The notes: generated by a model from the letters alone, not told the origin. DNA of 64,000 bases from an uncultured Porphyromonadaceae bacterium (GCA_902491625.1 CABUIO010000007.1:1-64000), one strand, 5' to 3'. Shown: positions 51,033 to 61,046, counted from the stretch's first letter. A program made the numbers and translations.

Positions 51033-51040
51033 CAAAATTA
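51033..51040 (-). promoter_or_regulatory. -7 box of the lptD operon
   Basis: TAATTTTG on the minus strand, a full match, about 65 bases before the lptD ATG. A TTG lies 23 bases upstream, longer than the usual 19-20, so the -33 is weak. Confidence 0.5.
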
Positions 51041-51249
51041 GCCATTTTTATTGGATTGACCCACAAGAGCCTCCTCCATTTAGAATTTTTTACAACTCTC
51101 TCTTTGGGGGATGATGATTCAGGCGCGGATTTTTTTGACGGAACATGGGCGCCGGTACGGATTTTTTTGTTAATATTGTATCGGATTTTGATCTGCCGCT
51201 CCTCATGAATCGGAGAGACGGTCGGTTGATAGTGATTAATAACTTTATT

Positions 51250-51930
51250 ATGAGGAAAATAGCGAATTGGTTGGTTCTCCTGATGCTTGCAATGGCTGTC
51301 GATGCGGCGGCTACGGTGCCGGCGTCGGAGACGAATGAGAAGAAAGAGATTAAAAAGGTGCTGTTCATCGGCGATTCGATGACCGGATGGATGGCCGAAC
51401 GTCTGGAGGCTTACGGCATTCAGAATGGCTTTGAAGTCAGTACGGTGCTCTGGGACGGCTCCACGATCGCGAAGTGGGGCACCGGCAACCGCGTGCAGAA
51501 GCAGATCGAACGCTATCAGCCTGATGCCGTGTTCATTTCGCTCGGCATGAACGAGCTTCTTGAGCGTAATCCCGAGAGCAGACTCAGCACATACGTCGCC
51601 AACATCAAGAAACAGTTGGGCGATATCCCTTATCTCTGGATCGGTCCACCATCGTGGCCGGGAAAGGGCAGCGGAGAGAAACTCAACGAATGGCTTGAGT
51701 CGAAGCTTCCCAAGGGACATTATTACTGCAGTTCGTCGCTGACTCTCGCACGCCAGAGCAAGACGAATCCACACCCCACAAAAGATGCCATTCGGATCTG
51801 GATGGACAAGGTTGCCGCCTTTATAGAGGCCAATGACCTCATGCCGTTCAAGTCGCTCGACAAGCCGACCGGTGTGCAGATGAAGCGCGGTAAGGTGTTC
51901 GTTTACAAAAGAATGAAGGAAACTCTCTGA
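51250..51930 (+). CDS. SGNH/GDSL-family hydrolase (DUF459-like), secreted
   Basis: 226 residues from the ATG at 51250. Signal peptide (MRKIANWLVLLMLAMAVDAA). The catalytic Ser is in FIGDSMTGW, block III Asn in GMNELL, and the His/Asp pair in NPHPTKDA. Such enzymes remove acetyl or other acyl groups from glycans; the substrate is unknown. It lies just upstream of ligA (12 bases) on the same strand. A 281-bp gap to lptD holds both promoters. Confidence 0.82.
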   Translation: MRKIANWLVLLMLAMAVDAAATVPASETNEKKEIKKVLFIGDSMTGWMAERLEAYGIQNGFEVSTVLWDGSTIAKWGTGNRVQKQIERYQPDAVFISLGMNELLERNPESRLSTYVANIKKQLGDIPYLWIGPPSWPGKGSGEKLNEWLESKLPKGHYYCSSSLTLARQSKTNPHPTKDAIRIWMDKVAAFIEANDLMPFKSLDKPTGVQMKRGKVFVYKRMKETL

Positions 51931-51941
51931 AAGCATTCCCG

Positions 51942-53951
51942 ATGGACAACAATGCAGCGAAGGCGCGGATCGATGAATTGCGCAGTGAGATAAATCGCCA
52001 CAACCACAACTATTACGTGCTCAATGCACCGGAGATCGACGACCGTGAGTTTGACTTCCTTCTAAAGGAACTCGAGAAGCTTGAGAAGGAATTTCCTGAA
52101 TATGCCGATCCGCTATCTCCAACGCAACGTGTGGGAAGCGACCTGACCAAGGGCTTCGAGCATGTGGTTCATGCGCGTCCCATGATGTCGCTTTCCAACA
52201 CATACAGTATCGGAGAGGTTGACGAATGGTTCGGACGAGTGAAGTCCGGACTTGGCGGCGAGCCTTTCGATGTTGTCGGCGAGATGAAGTTCGACGGCAC
52301 GAGCATCTCGCTGACCTACAGCCACGGACGTCTCGTCAGGGCTGTCACGCGTGGCGACGGCGAGCAGGGTGACGATGTAACGGCCAATGTCAAGACCATA
52401 CGCAGCGTGCCGCTGACTCTGCAGCCCGGCGACTGGCCCGAGGAGTTTGAGATACGCGGTGAGATTCTGATGCCGTGGAAGAGTTTTGAGGAACTCAACA
52501 AGGAGCGCGCCTACAACGAGGAACCACTGTTTGCCAATCCTCGCAACGCCGCTTCCGGAACGCTCAAGACGCAGGATCCGCGTGAGGTCTCGCGCAGGCA
52601 TCTCGACGCACGGTTTTATTATCTGCTTGGAGACAATCTTCCCTTTGACAACCATTACGACAACATGATTGCCGCCCGGTCGTGGGGCTTCAAGGTGTCC
52701 CCTTCGATGAAGTTGCTTCACTCCTTAGAGGAGGTTGACGGTTTCATCGCCTATTGGGAGAATGAGCGCAAGACACTCCCCGTGGCCACCGACGGACTCG
52801 TCTTCAAGGTAAACAGTCTGCGCCAGCAGCTCAATCTCGGCTACACCGCCAAGTCGCCGCGATGGGCCATCGCCTTCAAGTTCAATCCAGAGAACGCCTG
52901 CACGAAACTGCGCTTTGTCTCCTTCGAGACCGGACGCATGGGCATCGTGACTCCTGTGGCAAATCTGGAGCCGGTGCTTCTCTCCGGGACTGTGGTGAAG
53001 CGTGCTTCTCTCCACAATGACGACATCATGCGTCAGCTCGATATCCACGAAGACGACTGGCTATATGTGGAGAAGGGTGGCGAGATCATACCCAAGATCA
53101 CCGGAGTGGATCTCAGCCGGCGCGAGAATGACTCCACGCCGGTGGAGTTCGTGAGCCGGTGTCCGGTGTGCGGCACTCCGCTCGTTAAGGTCGAGGGGGA
53201 GGCCGCCTGGTGGTGTCCCAACCGCTACGGATGCCGCCCGCAGATCACCGGACGTATCGAGCATTTCGCCGCACGCCGCATGATGAACATCGACGGAATC
53301 GGCGAGGAAACAGCCGAACTGCTCTATGACAAGGGTCTCGTGCGTCTCCCCTCGGATCTTTACAATCTGAAAGTCGAGGAGCTTGCCGCTCTCGATCGTC
53401 TTGGCGAGAAAAGCGCCATGAAGATTGTGGGAAGCATCAAGGATTCCAAAAAACGTGAGTTCGAGCGCGTGGTCTACGCGCTCTCGATTCCCAACGTCGG
53501 AGAGACGACCTCCAAGCGTCTTGCCCGCGCCGTCGGCAGTATGCGCCGTCTGCGTGAGATGACAGTAGAGGAACTTACGGTGATTCCTGACATCGGTCCG
53601 ATAATCGCGCAGTGCATTTACGATTATCTGCGTGAACCGGAGAACGTTAAATGCATTGAGGCGCTGGAGGCTGCCGGAGTCAATATGGAGATTCCCGAGG
53701 ATCAGCTCGCCCCGAAGGGCAACGCTCTCGAAGGGAAGACGATCGTGATCAGCGGCACTTTCACGCACCATTCGCGTGAGGAATACAAGAATCTGATCGA
53801 ACAGAACGGCGGAAAGAATGTCGGAAGTATTTCAAAGAAGACTTCATTCGTGCTCGCCGGCGAAAACATGGGGCCTGCCAAACGTCAGAAATGCGAGCAG
53901 CTGGGCGTGCCGCTGGTCTCGGAAGATGAATTTTTAGAGATGATAAAATGA
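51942..53951 (+). CDS. ligA: NAD-dependent DNA ligase LigA
   Basis: 669 residues. Adenylation site VGEMKFDGTS (Lys116), OB fold, zinc finger (CPVCGTPL with CPNRYGC), helix-hairpin-helix repeats (IDGIGEETAELL), and a C-terminal BRCT domain (ALEGKTIVISGTFTHHSR). Complete and of normal length. Its last four bases overlap the DUF4924 ATG, so translation is coupled with a protein of unknown function. Confidence 0.98.
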   Translation: MDNNAAKARIDELRSEINRHNHNYYVLNAPEIDDREFDFLLKELEKLEKEFPEYADPLSPTQRVGSDLTKGFEHVVHARPMMSLSNTYSIGEVDEWFGRVKSGLGGEPFDVVGEMKFDGTSISLTYSHGRLVRAVTRGDGEQGDDVTANVKTIRSVPLTLQPGDWPEEFEIRGEILMPWKSFEELNKERAYNEEPLFANPRNAASGTLKTQDPREVSRRHLDARFYYLLGDNLPFDNHYDNMIAARSWGFKVSPSMKLLHSLEEVDGFIAYWENERKTLPVATDGLVFKVNSLRQQLNLGYTAKSPRWAIAFKFNPENACTKLRFVSFETGRMGIVTPVANLEPVLLSGTVVKRASLHNDDIMRQLDIHEDDWLYVEKGGEIIPKITGVDLSRRENDSTPVEFVSRCPVCGTPLVKVEGEAAWWCPNRYGCRPQITGRIEHFAARRMMNIDGIGEETAELLYDKGLVRLPSDLYNLKVEELAALDRLGEKSAMKIVGSIKDSKKREFERVVYALSIPNVGETTSKRLARAVGSMRRLREMTVEELTVIPDIGPIIAQCIYDYLREPENVKCIEALEAAGVNMEIPEDQLAPKGNALEGKTIVISGTFTHHSREEYKNLIEQNGGKNVGSISKKTSFVLAGENMGPAKRQKCEQLGVPLVSEDEFLEMIK

Positions 53952-54499
53952 TAACAGCATCGCAGAAAAAGAAAGAGAACATTGCCGAGTATCTGCTCTA
54001 CATGTGGCAGATAGAGGATCTTATCCGCGCCAATGACCTTGACATCGACAAGATTGAGGCCAATATCATATCGAAATACACCGGACTTACCGATACGCAG
54101 CGCAAGGAGATGCGAGAATGGTATGAGTCGCTTATCGACATGATGCGTCGTGAGGATGTAGTCGCCAAAGGACATCTCCAGCTCAACCGCAATGTCATCA
54201 TAGACCTTGAGGATCTTCACCGTCGACTGATGAAGGATCCGAAATTTTCCGCCTACGCAAATCAGTTCTATGCCACGCTTCCCTACATTGTGGAATTGCG
54301 CGCAAAGTCTGGTGAGGAGAAGCCCGGCGAGATAGAAAGCTGTTTCAATGCCCTTTACGGCGTGCTGATGCTGCGGCTTCAGAACAGGGAGGTGTCAAAG
54401 GATACTCTTGCGGCCGTGAGCCAGATCAGCAAATTCCTCGGACTGCTCTCAGCATACTACAAGAAGGACTACAACAATGAGCTTGAGTTCAGCGACTGA
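53948..54499 (+). CDS. DUF4924 family protein
   Basis: 183 residues, all helical and charged (MITASQKKKENIAEYLLYMWQ start, then LTDTQRKEMREWYESLIDMM). It matches the DUF4924 family, found only in Bacteroidetes, without known role. It overlaps ligA by four bases (ATGA) and the downstream membrane-protein gene by 23, so it is in a tight unit. Cytosolic by composition. Confidence 0.85.
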   Translation: MITASQKKKENIAEYLLYMWQIEDLIRANDLDIDKIEANIISKYTGLTDTQRKEMREWYESLIDMMRREDVVAKGHLQLNRNVIIDLEDLHRRLMKDPKFSAYANQFYATLPYIVELRAKSGEEKPGEIESCFNALYGVLMLRLQNREVSKDTLAAVSQISKFLGLLSAYYKKDYNNELEFSD

Positions 54500-56051
54500 T
54501 CTGTCGACGGTCGGACGATGCATTACGCAGACAATACTCATCATATACTCTATATTGATGGGTATTGTCGCATATTACGGCGTTACAACCGCCGACGACC
54601 TCTTTTTCTCAACTCATTACAGAGATTTTTTGATTTCAGGCAAGCCTTTCCCGGGACTTAGCCCGGAACTGGACTATTTCAATTTCTCATGGCATCTTGT
54701 CAACGGTCGCATTGCTGACAAGTTCATGCCTCTGCTCATGCTGCTTCCCCGCAGCGTCTTCGGAGTCCTGTATGGTGTGTCGGTGTGGTTCATTCTCAGC
54801 GCGGCGGCGAAGCTGACTTTCGGACGTGGCGCCCTGAGGAACGTGCGCAGTATTGTGGTGGCTACAGCTTTGCTCCTCTTCCTTCCTTGGAACGACTACG
54901 GACTGCAACGTTGTGCTTTTCTGAATTATGTTGCCGGACTCGCTGTTGCGGTCAACTGGTTGTGGCTTTTTGTCAGACATAGGGAGATATCGACAGCCGG
55001 ATGCGCCGCAATTTTCCTGTTTTCCATAGTTGCGGGATTCTGGCACGAGGTGTTCTCAATCTCTCTGCTGATTGTCGCCGCAACATCTTATGTTGCCGAT
55101 TTGGAGCGTTTCCGCAGTCGACGCGCGCTATGTATGTTTGTCGGACTGTGTCTTGGCACTGCGGTGATTTTTCTTTCGCCCGGATTTTACACGAGAATCG
55201 AGGAGGAGACTTTTCTGGAGCCGATATATTCATTCTATTATATGTTAACCGGAGGGATGGTTTCGTTCTCGGGATGCACCATCGCTCTGATTCTTCTCCT
55301 TTCAGGGAAAGTACGCCGTGGCCTTGGACTGGATGTCAAGCGGTTGACTGTCTGTGTTGTGGGACTTGTTGTGCTGCTCTCGCTTACTGCATTTACGGCA
55401 TACTCGTTCGGCCTTCCGGCTCGGAGGATATGGTGGTTTTCCGACTTCCTCACGGTTGTGATTGTGGCAAGAATGATAGATACACTCATTAAGAAGCGCA
55501 GTTGCGTCGTGACATCTGCCGTTCTATGTTGTGTGGCTATGTTGCCTGTTTTGATTGCGAGCGTTGCTGTTCAGCGAAGAATCTATAATGATCATCAGGC
55601 TATCCTCTCGCAATATGTCGAAAGTGGCGGAGGTAGAGTATATTACGACACATTTCTTCTGGATTTAGACTTACTGTACAGTCCGCTGTTTTTTCAGAGT
55701 AATCTTTACACAACTTACGAACACTCTTACGGAGAATTGTATTTCGGTTGTCACAAACCCTTATTTGTGCTTCCGAGTGAATTCCGGAATTTGGATTTGC
55801 GAAGTTGTCGCGATTGCGGCAACGGACTCGCCGTCACGCCCGAAGGCCATGCTATTTACAAAATGCCGGGGGCCGAAACGAACATAGGAAAGTATCTTTT
55901 CTATGAGGATGGCAGCGGAAAGATGCAGGATGCTCCGGTGATACTTCAGCCTCTTAACCGTGACAGTGTAGGGCGTGTCTATTACATCAGTCTGGTTTTC
56001 CGTCCGTGGAGAAACGACGCGGAGATTGTCGTTCCGGAGAGAATAGAGTGA
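54477..56051 (+). CDS. Polytopic membrane protein, DUF6056-like
   Basis: 524 residues with about ten to twelve membrane helices, and a soluble C-terminal part from residue 370. The overall plan (ADDLFFSTHYRD near the start, HEVFSISLLIV, then a C-terminal periplasmic stretch) is like the DUF6056 and related polytopic glycosyltransferase-like families, but I do not see a catalytic motif. Start is uncertain: 54477 overlaps DUF4924 by 23 bases, and ATG 54558 (MGIVAYYGVTTADD) is an alternative. It precedes rfbD, with a promoter between them. Confidence 0.7.
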   Translation: MSLSSATDLSTVGRCITQTILIIYSILMGIVAYYGVTTADDLFFSTHYRDFLISGKPFPGLSPELDYFNFSWHLVNGRIADKFMPLLMLLPRSVFGVLYGVSVWFILSAAAKLTFGRGALRNVRSIVVATALLLFLPWNDYGLQRCAFLNYVAGLAVAVNWLWLFVRHREISTAGCAAIFLFSIVAGFWHEVFSISLLIVAATSYVADLERFRSRRALCMFVGLCLGTAVIFLSPGFYTRIEEETFLEPIYSFYYMLTGGMVSFSGCTIALILLLSGKVRRGLGLDVKRLTVCVVGLVVLLSLTAFTAYSFGLPARRIWWFSDFLTVVIVARMIDTLIKKRSCVVTSAVLCCVAMLPVLIASVAVQRRIYNDHQAILSQYVESGGGRVYYDTFLLDLDLLYSPLFFQSNLYTTYEHSYGELYFGCHKPLFVLPSEFRNLDLRSCRDCGNGLAVTPEGHAIYKMPGAETNIGKYLFYEDGSGKMQDAPVILQPLNRDSVGRVYYISLVFRPWRNDAEIVVPERIE

Positions 56052-56068
56052 ACCTTCGCGCGAGGTGG

Positions 56069-56099
56069 TTGCAGGGATGAGGATTTTTGTGTATTTTTG
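56069..56099 (+). promoter_or_regulatory. Promoter of rfbD-prfC
   Basis: TTG (56069-56071), 20 bases, TATTTTTG (56092-56099), a full consensus. Start near 56105, only 20 bases before the rfbD ATG at 56125. Confidence 0.8.
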
Positions 56100-56124
56100 C
56101 AATCTGAAACAAGTGCGATTCGTC

Positions 56125-57021
56125 ATGAAAAAGATTTTATTGACCGGAGCGAGAGGACAGCTCGGATGCTGTCTGCGGGATATACTCGACAGACGTCCCG
56201 ATATAGAATATTTGGCCACTGATGTCGTGGCTTCGGATGCCGAAGGCGTTCTTGCGCTCGACCTGACCGATTCCGAAGCTGTCAGCCGGATGACAGAGGA
56301 AGGATTCGACTTCATCGTCAACTGTGCGGCCTACACTGCAGTCGACAAGGCTGAGGATCAGCCGGAACTGTGCAGGGCTGTCAATGCCGACGCCGTGGGC
56401 AATATCGGCGAGGCTGCCAACCGCACCGGAGTGAAGGTGATTCATGTCAGCACCGACTACGTGTTCGGTGGCGACGGATGCCGCCCTTACCGCACGACGG
56501 ATCCCGTCAACCCGCGTTCTGTCTATGGCTCGACCAAGCTCGAAGGGGAATGGCGCCTCATCAAGGCGATGGGCGAGGGCTACGCCATCATCCGCACGGC
56601 ATGGCTCTATTCTCCCTATGGTAACAACTTTGTCAAGACGATGATGCGCCTCGGCAATGAACGCGAATCGCTTAATGTCGTTGCCGACCAGATCGGTACT
56701 CCGACTTACGCTCCGGATCTCGCAGCCGCAATAGTGAAGATGATCGACGCCGACCTTCCGGAGTCCGGAATTTTCCATTTCACGGATGAAGGCGTCGCTT
56801 CATGGTATGATTTCGCCGTTGCCATCATGGATATGGCAGGAATCACCTGCTGCAATGTTCATCCTTGCGATTCTGAGGAATATCCGACAAAGGCCACGCG
56901 TCCGTTCTATTCCGTCCTCTCCAAAAAGAAAATCCGCGATCAGTATGGCGTTGTGACACCCTACTGGCGCGATTCACTGAAAAATTGCATTAAAGTTCTT
57001 TCAAATGGCATTATTGACTGA
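56125..57021 (+). CDS. rfbD: dTDP-4-dehydrorhamnose reductase
   Basis: 298 residues from the ATG at 56125 (the longer upstream frame is 20 residues of leader). Rossmann GARGQLG at the N-terminus, VNCAAYTAVDKAEDQPE, STDYVFGGDG, and the SYK-type triad SVYGSTKLEGE (Tyr-x3-Lys). Last step of dTDP-L-rhamnose synthesis for surface polysaccharide. rfbA/B/C are not in the window. It overlaps prfC by 17 bases. Confidence 0.94.
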   Translation: MKKILLTGARGQLGCCLRDILDRRPDIEYLATDVVASDAEGVLALDLTDSEAVSRMTEEGFDFIVNCAAYTAVDKAEDQPELCRAVNADAVGNIGEAANRTGVKVIHVSTDYVFGGDGCRPYRTTDPVNPRSVYGSTKLEGEWRLIKAMGEGYAIIRTAWLYSPYGNNFVKTMMRLGNERESLNVVADQIGTPTYAPDLAAAIVKMIDADLPESGIFHFTDEGVASWYDFAVAIMDMAGITCCNVHPCDSEEYPTKATRPFYSVLSKKKIRDQYGVVTPYWRDSLKNCIKVLSNGIID

Positions 57022-58585
57022 CGAGATAGCGCGCCGACGCACCTTTGCCATCATTTCCCATCCTGACGCGGGCAAGACCACGCTGACGGAAAAACTCCTT
57101 CTTTTCGGTGGCGCCATCCATGTGGCCGGCGCCGTGAAGAGCCACAAAATCAAGAAAACCGCCACATCCGACTGGATGGAGATAGAGAAGCAGAGAGGCA
57201 TCTCTGTGGCTACATCCGTCATGGGTTTCGAATACGGCGACTACAAGATAAACATCCTCGATACTCCCGGCCATCAGGATTTTGCCGAGGATACTTTCCG
57301 TACGCTTACTGCGGTCGACAGCGTCATCATCGTGGTCGATGTGGCGAAAGGTGTGGAGACTCAGACGAGGCGCCTCATGGAGGTATGCCGCATGAGAAAC
57401 ACGCCGGTGATTATTTTTGTCAACAAACTCGACCGCGAGGGTCGCGATCCATTCGACATCCTCGACGAACTGGAGAAGGAGCTGAAGATAAGTGTCCGCC
57501 CGCTCTCCTGGCCGATCAACATGGGCGCCAAATTCAAGGGCGTCTACAATATCTACGAGCACGGACTCGACCTTTTCACGCCCAGCAAGCAGACGATCAG
57601 CGAGCGTGTCGAGATTCCCGACGTCAATTCGCCGCAGGTCGACGAGCTTGTCGGCGAGGCTGATGCCGCCAAACTGCGCGAGGATCTGGAGATCATCGAG
57701 GGTGTGTATCCGGAATTTGAGGTCGAGGAATATCTCAAGGGTGAGCTTGCACCGGTCTTCTTCGGCTCTGCGCTCAACACGTTCGGCGTGAAGGAATTGC
57801 TCGACTGCTTCGTGCAGATCGCTCCGGCACCGCGTCCGATCGAGGCCGTTGAGCGTCGCGTGGACCCTGACGAGGAAGCCTTCACGGGATTTGTGTTCAA
57901 GATCCATGCCAACATGGATCCCAATCACAGATCCTGTATTGCCTTTGTGAAGGTATGTTCCGGTAAGTTTGAGCGCAATGCTTCCTATCGTCACATCCGT
58001 CTTGACAAACAGTTGCGTTTTGCGGCTCCGACGGCCTTTATGGCACAGAAGAAAAACGTTGTTGACGAGGCGTTTCCCGGCGACATCGTCGGTATCCCCG
58101 ACACCGGCAACTTCAAGATCGGCGACACGCTCACGCAGGGCGAGCTGCTGCATTTCAAGGGCTTGCCGTCGTTTTCTCCGGAGATGTTCAAGTATATCGA
58201 GAACGCCGATCCGATGAAGCAGAAGCAGCTCGACAAAGGAATCGCACAGCTTATGGACGAAGGCGTCGCACAGATGTTTGTCAATCAGTTCAACAACCGC
58301 AAGATCATCGGCACGGTCGGTCAACTCCAGTTTGAGGTGATCCAGTACAGACTTCTGCACGAATACGGCGCCCAGTGCCGCTGGGAACCGCTACATCTGT
58401 ACAAGGCATGCTGGATCGAGAGCGACGACGAAGCCGCGCTTGAGGCCTTCAAGAAGAGAAAGCATCAGTTCATGGCGGTTGACCGCGAAGGTCGCGACGT
58501 CTTCCTTGCCGACAGCTCCTACGTGCTCGAGATGGCGCAAACTGACTACCCCAAAATCCGCTTCCACTTCGTCTCCGACTTTTAG
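57005..58585 (+). CDS. prfC: Peptide chain release factor 3
   Basis: 526 residues. GTPase with SHPDAGKTTLTEKLL (G1), KKTATSDWMEIEKQRGISVATS, DTPGHQDF (G3) and NKLDRE (G4), followed by the domain II/III of RF3. It recycles RF1/RF2 from the ribosome and takes part in quality control. Length and motifs are normal. Its start overlaps the rfbD stop by 17 bases. Confidence 0.97.
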   Translation: MALLTDEIARRRTFAIISHPDAGKTTLTEKLLLFGGAIHVAGAVKSHKIKKTATSDWMEIEKQRGISVATSVMGFEYGDYKINILDTPGHQDFAEDTFRTLTAVDSVIIVVDVAKGVETQTRRLMEVCRMRNTPVIIFVNKLDREGRDPFDILDELEKELKISVRPLSWPINMGAKFKGVYNIYEHGLDLFTPSKQTISERVEIPDVNSPQVDELVGEADAAKLREDLEIIEGVYPEFEVEEYLKGELAPVFFGSALNTFGVKELLDCFVQIAPAPRPIEAVERRVDPDEEAFTGFVFKIHANMDPNHRSCIAFVKVCSGKFERNASYRHIRLDKQLRFAAPTAFMAQKKNVVDEAFPGDIVGIPDTGNFKIGDTLTQGELLHFKGLPSFSPEMFKYIENADPMKQKQLDKGIAQLMDEGVAQMFVNQFNNRKIIGTVGQLQFEVIQYRLLHEYGAQCRWEPLHLYKACWIESDDEAALEAFKKRKHQFMAVDREGRDVFLADSSYVLEMAQTDYPKIRFHFVSDF

Positions 58586-58615
58586 ATTAGGATTTTAAAA
58601 CTGCTAATGTAAAGG

Positions 58616-59217
58616 ATGAAAATTATAATCAGGTTTCTGGTCATGGCGGTTTTGTCCTGTATCCCTTTAGGTATTGCCGCACAGGACGTCATTACGCGTC
58701 CTAAAAAGTCTGCTAAGAAGGTCACGGCTCCCGCAAAAAAACAAAAAGCCACCCCAATCTTACGCCTGAGCAGATGTACGAGAAAGGAAATGCAGCAAGA
58801 GACAGGCATGATTATTCGGAGGCCGTAAAATGGTACTGCAAAGCCGGTGAAGCAGGGCACCAAGGTTCTATAGGCGTTCTTGCATATTGGTACTATGAGG
58901 GCCAATATGTGCCAAAGGATCACTCCGAGTCTGCGAAATGGTACCTTAAATCCGCGGATCATTGGTTCGCACAACTAATGCTTGGCAAAATATATTACAA
59001 TGGCGGCTATGGTGTGGTAAAGGATTATTCAGAGGCCTTTATCTGGTTTCACAAGGCCGCTGCACAGAATGAGCCCGAAGCTCAATTTTATGTTGGCAAC
59101 ATGTATGAGAATGGTTACGGCGTTGCCAAAAATCTCAATGAGGCGAGAAGTTGGTATCGAAAATCGGCGGATCAGTCCTATTATACGGCACAATTAGCTT
59201 TGGAGAGACTGCGATAA
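58616..59217 (+). pseudogene. Sel1-repeat protein split by a -1 frameshift at A_AAA_AAA
   Basis: Frame 1 (58616-58741) gives 42 residues: a signal peptide (MKIIIRFLVMAVLSCIPLGI) and a basic segment. The Sel1-like part (58741-59217, -1 frame) gives about 158 residues, with three or four SLR repeats such as EAVKWYCKAGEAGHQGSIGVL and GVAKNLNEARSWYRKSAD. The frames meet at seven A (58735-58741) in the frame GCA AAA AAA C, a classical slippery heptamer; slipping back one base joins them into one 200-residue secreted Sel1 protein. It could be a true frameshift mutation, an assembly error or programmed slippage. Without the shift, the C-terminal part could start at ATG 58774. Confidence 0.65.
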
Positions 59218-59255
59218 TTCTTTATTAGCTTGTCGATTTTAATAGGAGAACTTTT

Positions 59256-61046
59256 TCAGTCGCGGAGGAAAGCGGCGTGGTCGCTCATTGTCTGAAGTGT
59301 GGCTGCTCGGTCGGCCTCGATCATTTTGTCAAGGCGTGCGATGGCTTCCGGTGCTTTGGGGAGAAGACTGCGCCATTTGGGTGTCATTGCCGACGCTTTC
59401 CATGCGGCTTCAAGCGTCGCGTAGTTGCTGAATGTCTCGTCGAGGATAGTTTTCATCTCTTCCAGACTTTCGGCTTTGCACACTTTGTTGACGACACTGC
59501 GGGGAACCGGCAGTCCGCCGAGATCAATCCACTGTTCTGGTTTGTCGATTGCCGGCGGCATGTCGGAGGGAGCGTCGTTGATATATTTCAGAATTGCCAT
59601 CTCGTAAAACTCGCGTCCCTTTACGAGCGAATTATGAGAGAAACGCAATCCGTTGTAGTAGTAGAATCCGTCGGGCTGCGCGCCGTCGGAGAGCATCGAG
59701 TCTATAAGTTCCACCGCCTGCATCATCGACAAGACCGTGATCGGATTGAGCACGTCGAAGGAGATGCGGTCGTGGAGAGGCAGTTTGGGGCGCTTGCGGT
59801 TGTCGCGCGAAGGCCATTTGATTGCGTCGCGCGCGAGACCGCAGGAACGCAGCATCACTCCCGGCACTACGATCGTGCCACCCTTGGGATCTGAGAAAAG
59901 ATAACTGAATGGAAATTTCGAGGTCTCGGGATGTTTCTTGTGCGAACCCATGAGGAGCGAGAAGGCGCCGATGCGTCCTCCCCACATCACATAGCTGTCT
60001 GACGATGTCTTCACGCCCCGCTCCATCAACCCCCAGTGGACTGGACCGAGCTTGTATTTGTGATTGCTGGAATTGGTGCCGCTTCCGGCGTTCATGAAAG
60101 AGGTCATCGTGCCGATGAGCAGCGACGATTTGTGCATACTCACGGTGTATGGACCGGCGAAAAGGGCACAGGCTTCGCCGTTCTCGCAGCTGCAGTTGGC
60201 GAAGAAAAGCGAATCGTGGGCGGTGAATCCCTTGTCCAGCACAGTGCCCTGGCCGACGTAGCAGTTGCGAAGGAGTGCGCCCGACATCACCTTGGCATCC
60301 TCAATTATGAAATTTTCCGCATCGACATTGCTTCCTACGAACGTGAACGGACGCGAGGTGGGGGAGTTGTTGATTATGAGCCCGTTGGCGAGACGCGATG
60401 CACCCTCGATGGTGACACCTGCGCCGACGCCGACATTGAGCATCAGCCCGACGCCGCGGATACTGCTTCCGTCGCCGATACATGCGTAGGAGGGTAACTC
60501 CGACCACATCTCCTGAAGCATCGGGAACAGGACGTCGTCGGTCCAGCGTGGCTTCCATGCCATCAGCGCCGCCATCTGCGCGTCGAGTCCCGGATAAATG
60601 TAGACCGGACGCGAACCGGTTTCGTCGAGCACGCCTACTGCCGTGCCGATGCCGCAGAGAGTGTCGGTTGCTTCAAAGGAGATGCGCCCGACATCGACGA
60701 TGGAGACATTGTTGCCGATGATGCAGCCGTCGAGCGAGCCGCGCACGCAGCTGATGTAGCATCCGTCGCCGATGCGGCTGTTGCTGATCACTGCGTCGAA
60801 GATCCCTTGCGGAGTTTCTGCATCCTTGCTCAGCAGGCCGATGGTGACGTCGCCGTAGAATCGTGAATTGCGGATCAGGGTGTAGTCCGTGTCGCGATGG
60901 ATCGACACCCGGTTCCAGTCAGCGGCAAAGCAACCCTGAGCTTCCAGGATGCCGCTGAGCGCGCTTCCCACGGCAAGATACTGTCGTGAGAAGGCTTCTT
61001 CGGTTTTTTCAAAGCTCTGAGTCTGTGTTGTCACTGAGGTCGTCAT
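59256..61046 (-). CDS. DUF4954 family protein (left-handed beta-helix type)
   Basis: 596 residues. Matches DUF4954, a large cytosolic protein in Bacteroidetes, with repeating hexapeptide-like segments (IISN... IGDGCYISCVRGSLDGCIIG, GDGSSIRGVGLM) that suggest a left-handed beta-helix, like sugar nucleotidyltransferase tails. No activity is known. The start is uncertain: 61046 gives a 38-base overlap with hflX; family proteins begin close to FSRQYLAVGSALSGILEAQG. It follows hflX on the same transcript. Confidence 0.83.
   Translation of the reverse strand: MTTSVTTQTQSFEKTEEAFSRQYLAVGSALSGILEAQGCFAADWNRVSIHRDTDYTLIRNSRFYGDVTIGLLSKDAETPQGIFDAVISNSRIGDGCYISCVRGSLDGCIIGNNVSIVDVGRISFEATDTLCGIGTAVGVLDETGSRPVYIYPGLDAQMAALMAWKPRWTDDVLFPMLQEMWSELPSYACIGDGSSIRGVGLMLNVGVGAGVTIEGASRLANGLIINNSPTSRPFTFVGSNVDAENFIIEDAKVMSGALLRNCYVGQGTVLDKGFTAHDSLFFANCSCENGEACALFAGPYTVSMHKSSLLIGTMTSFMNAGSGTNSSNHKYKLGPVHWGLMERGVKTSSDSYVMWGGRIGAFSLLMGSHKKHPETSKFPFSYLFSDPKGGTIVVPGVMLRSCGLARDAIKWPSRDNRKRPKLPLHDRISFDVLNPITVLSMMQAVELIDSMLSDGAQPDGFYYYNGLRFSHNSLVKGREFYEMAILKYINDAPSDMPPAIDKPEQWIDLGGLPVPRSVVNKVCKAESLEEMKTILDETFSNYATLEAAWKASAMTPKWRSLLPKAPEAIARLDKMIEADRAATLQTMSDHAAFLRD

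Noticed and set aside
57011..58360. A 449-residue minus-strand ORF opposite prfC
   Set aside because: Shadow of a complete RF3 gene.
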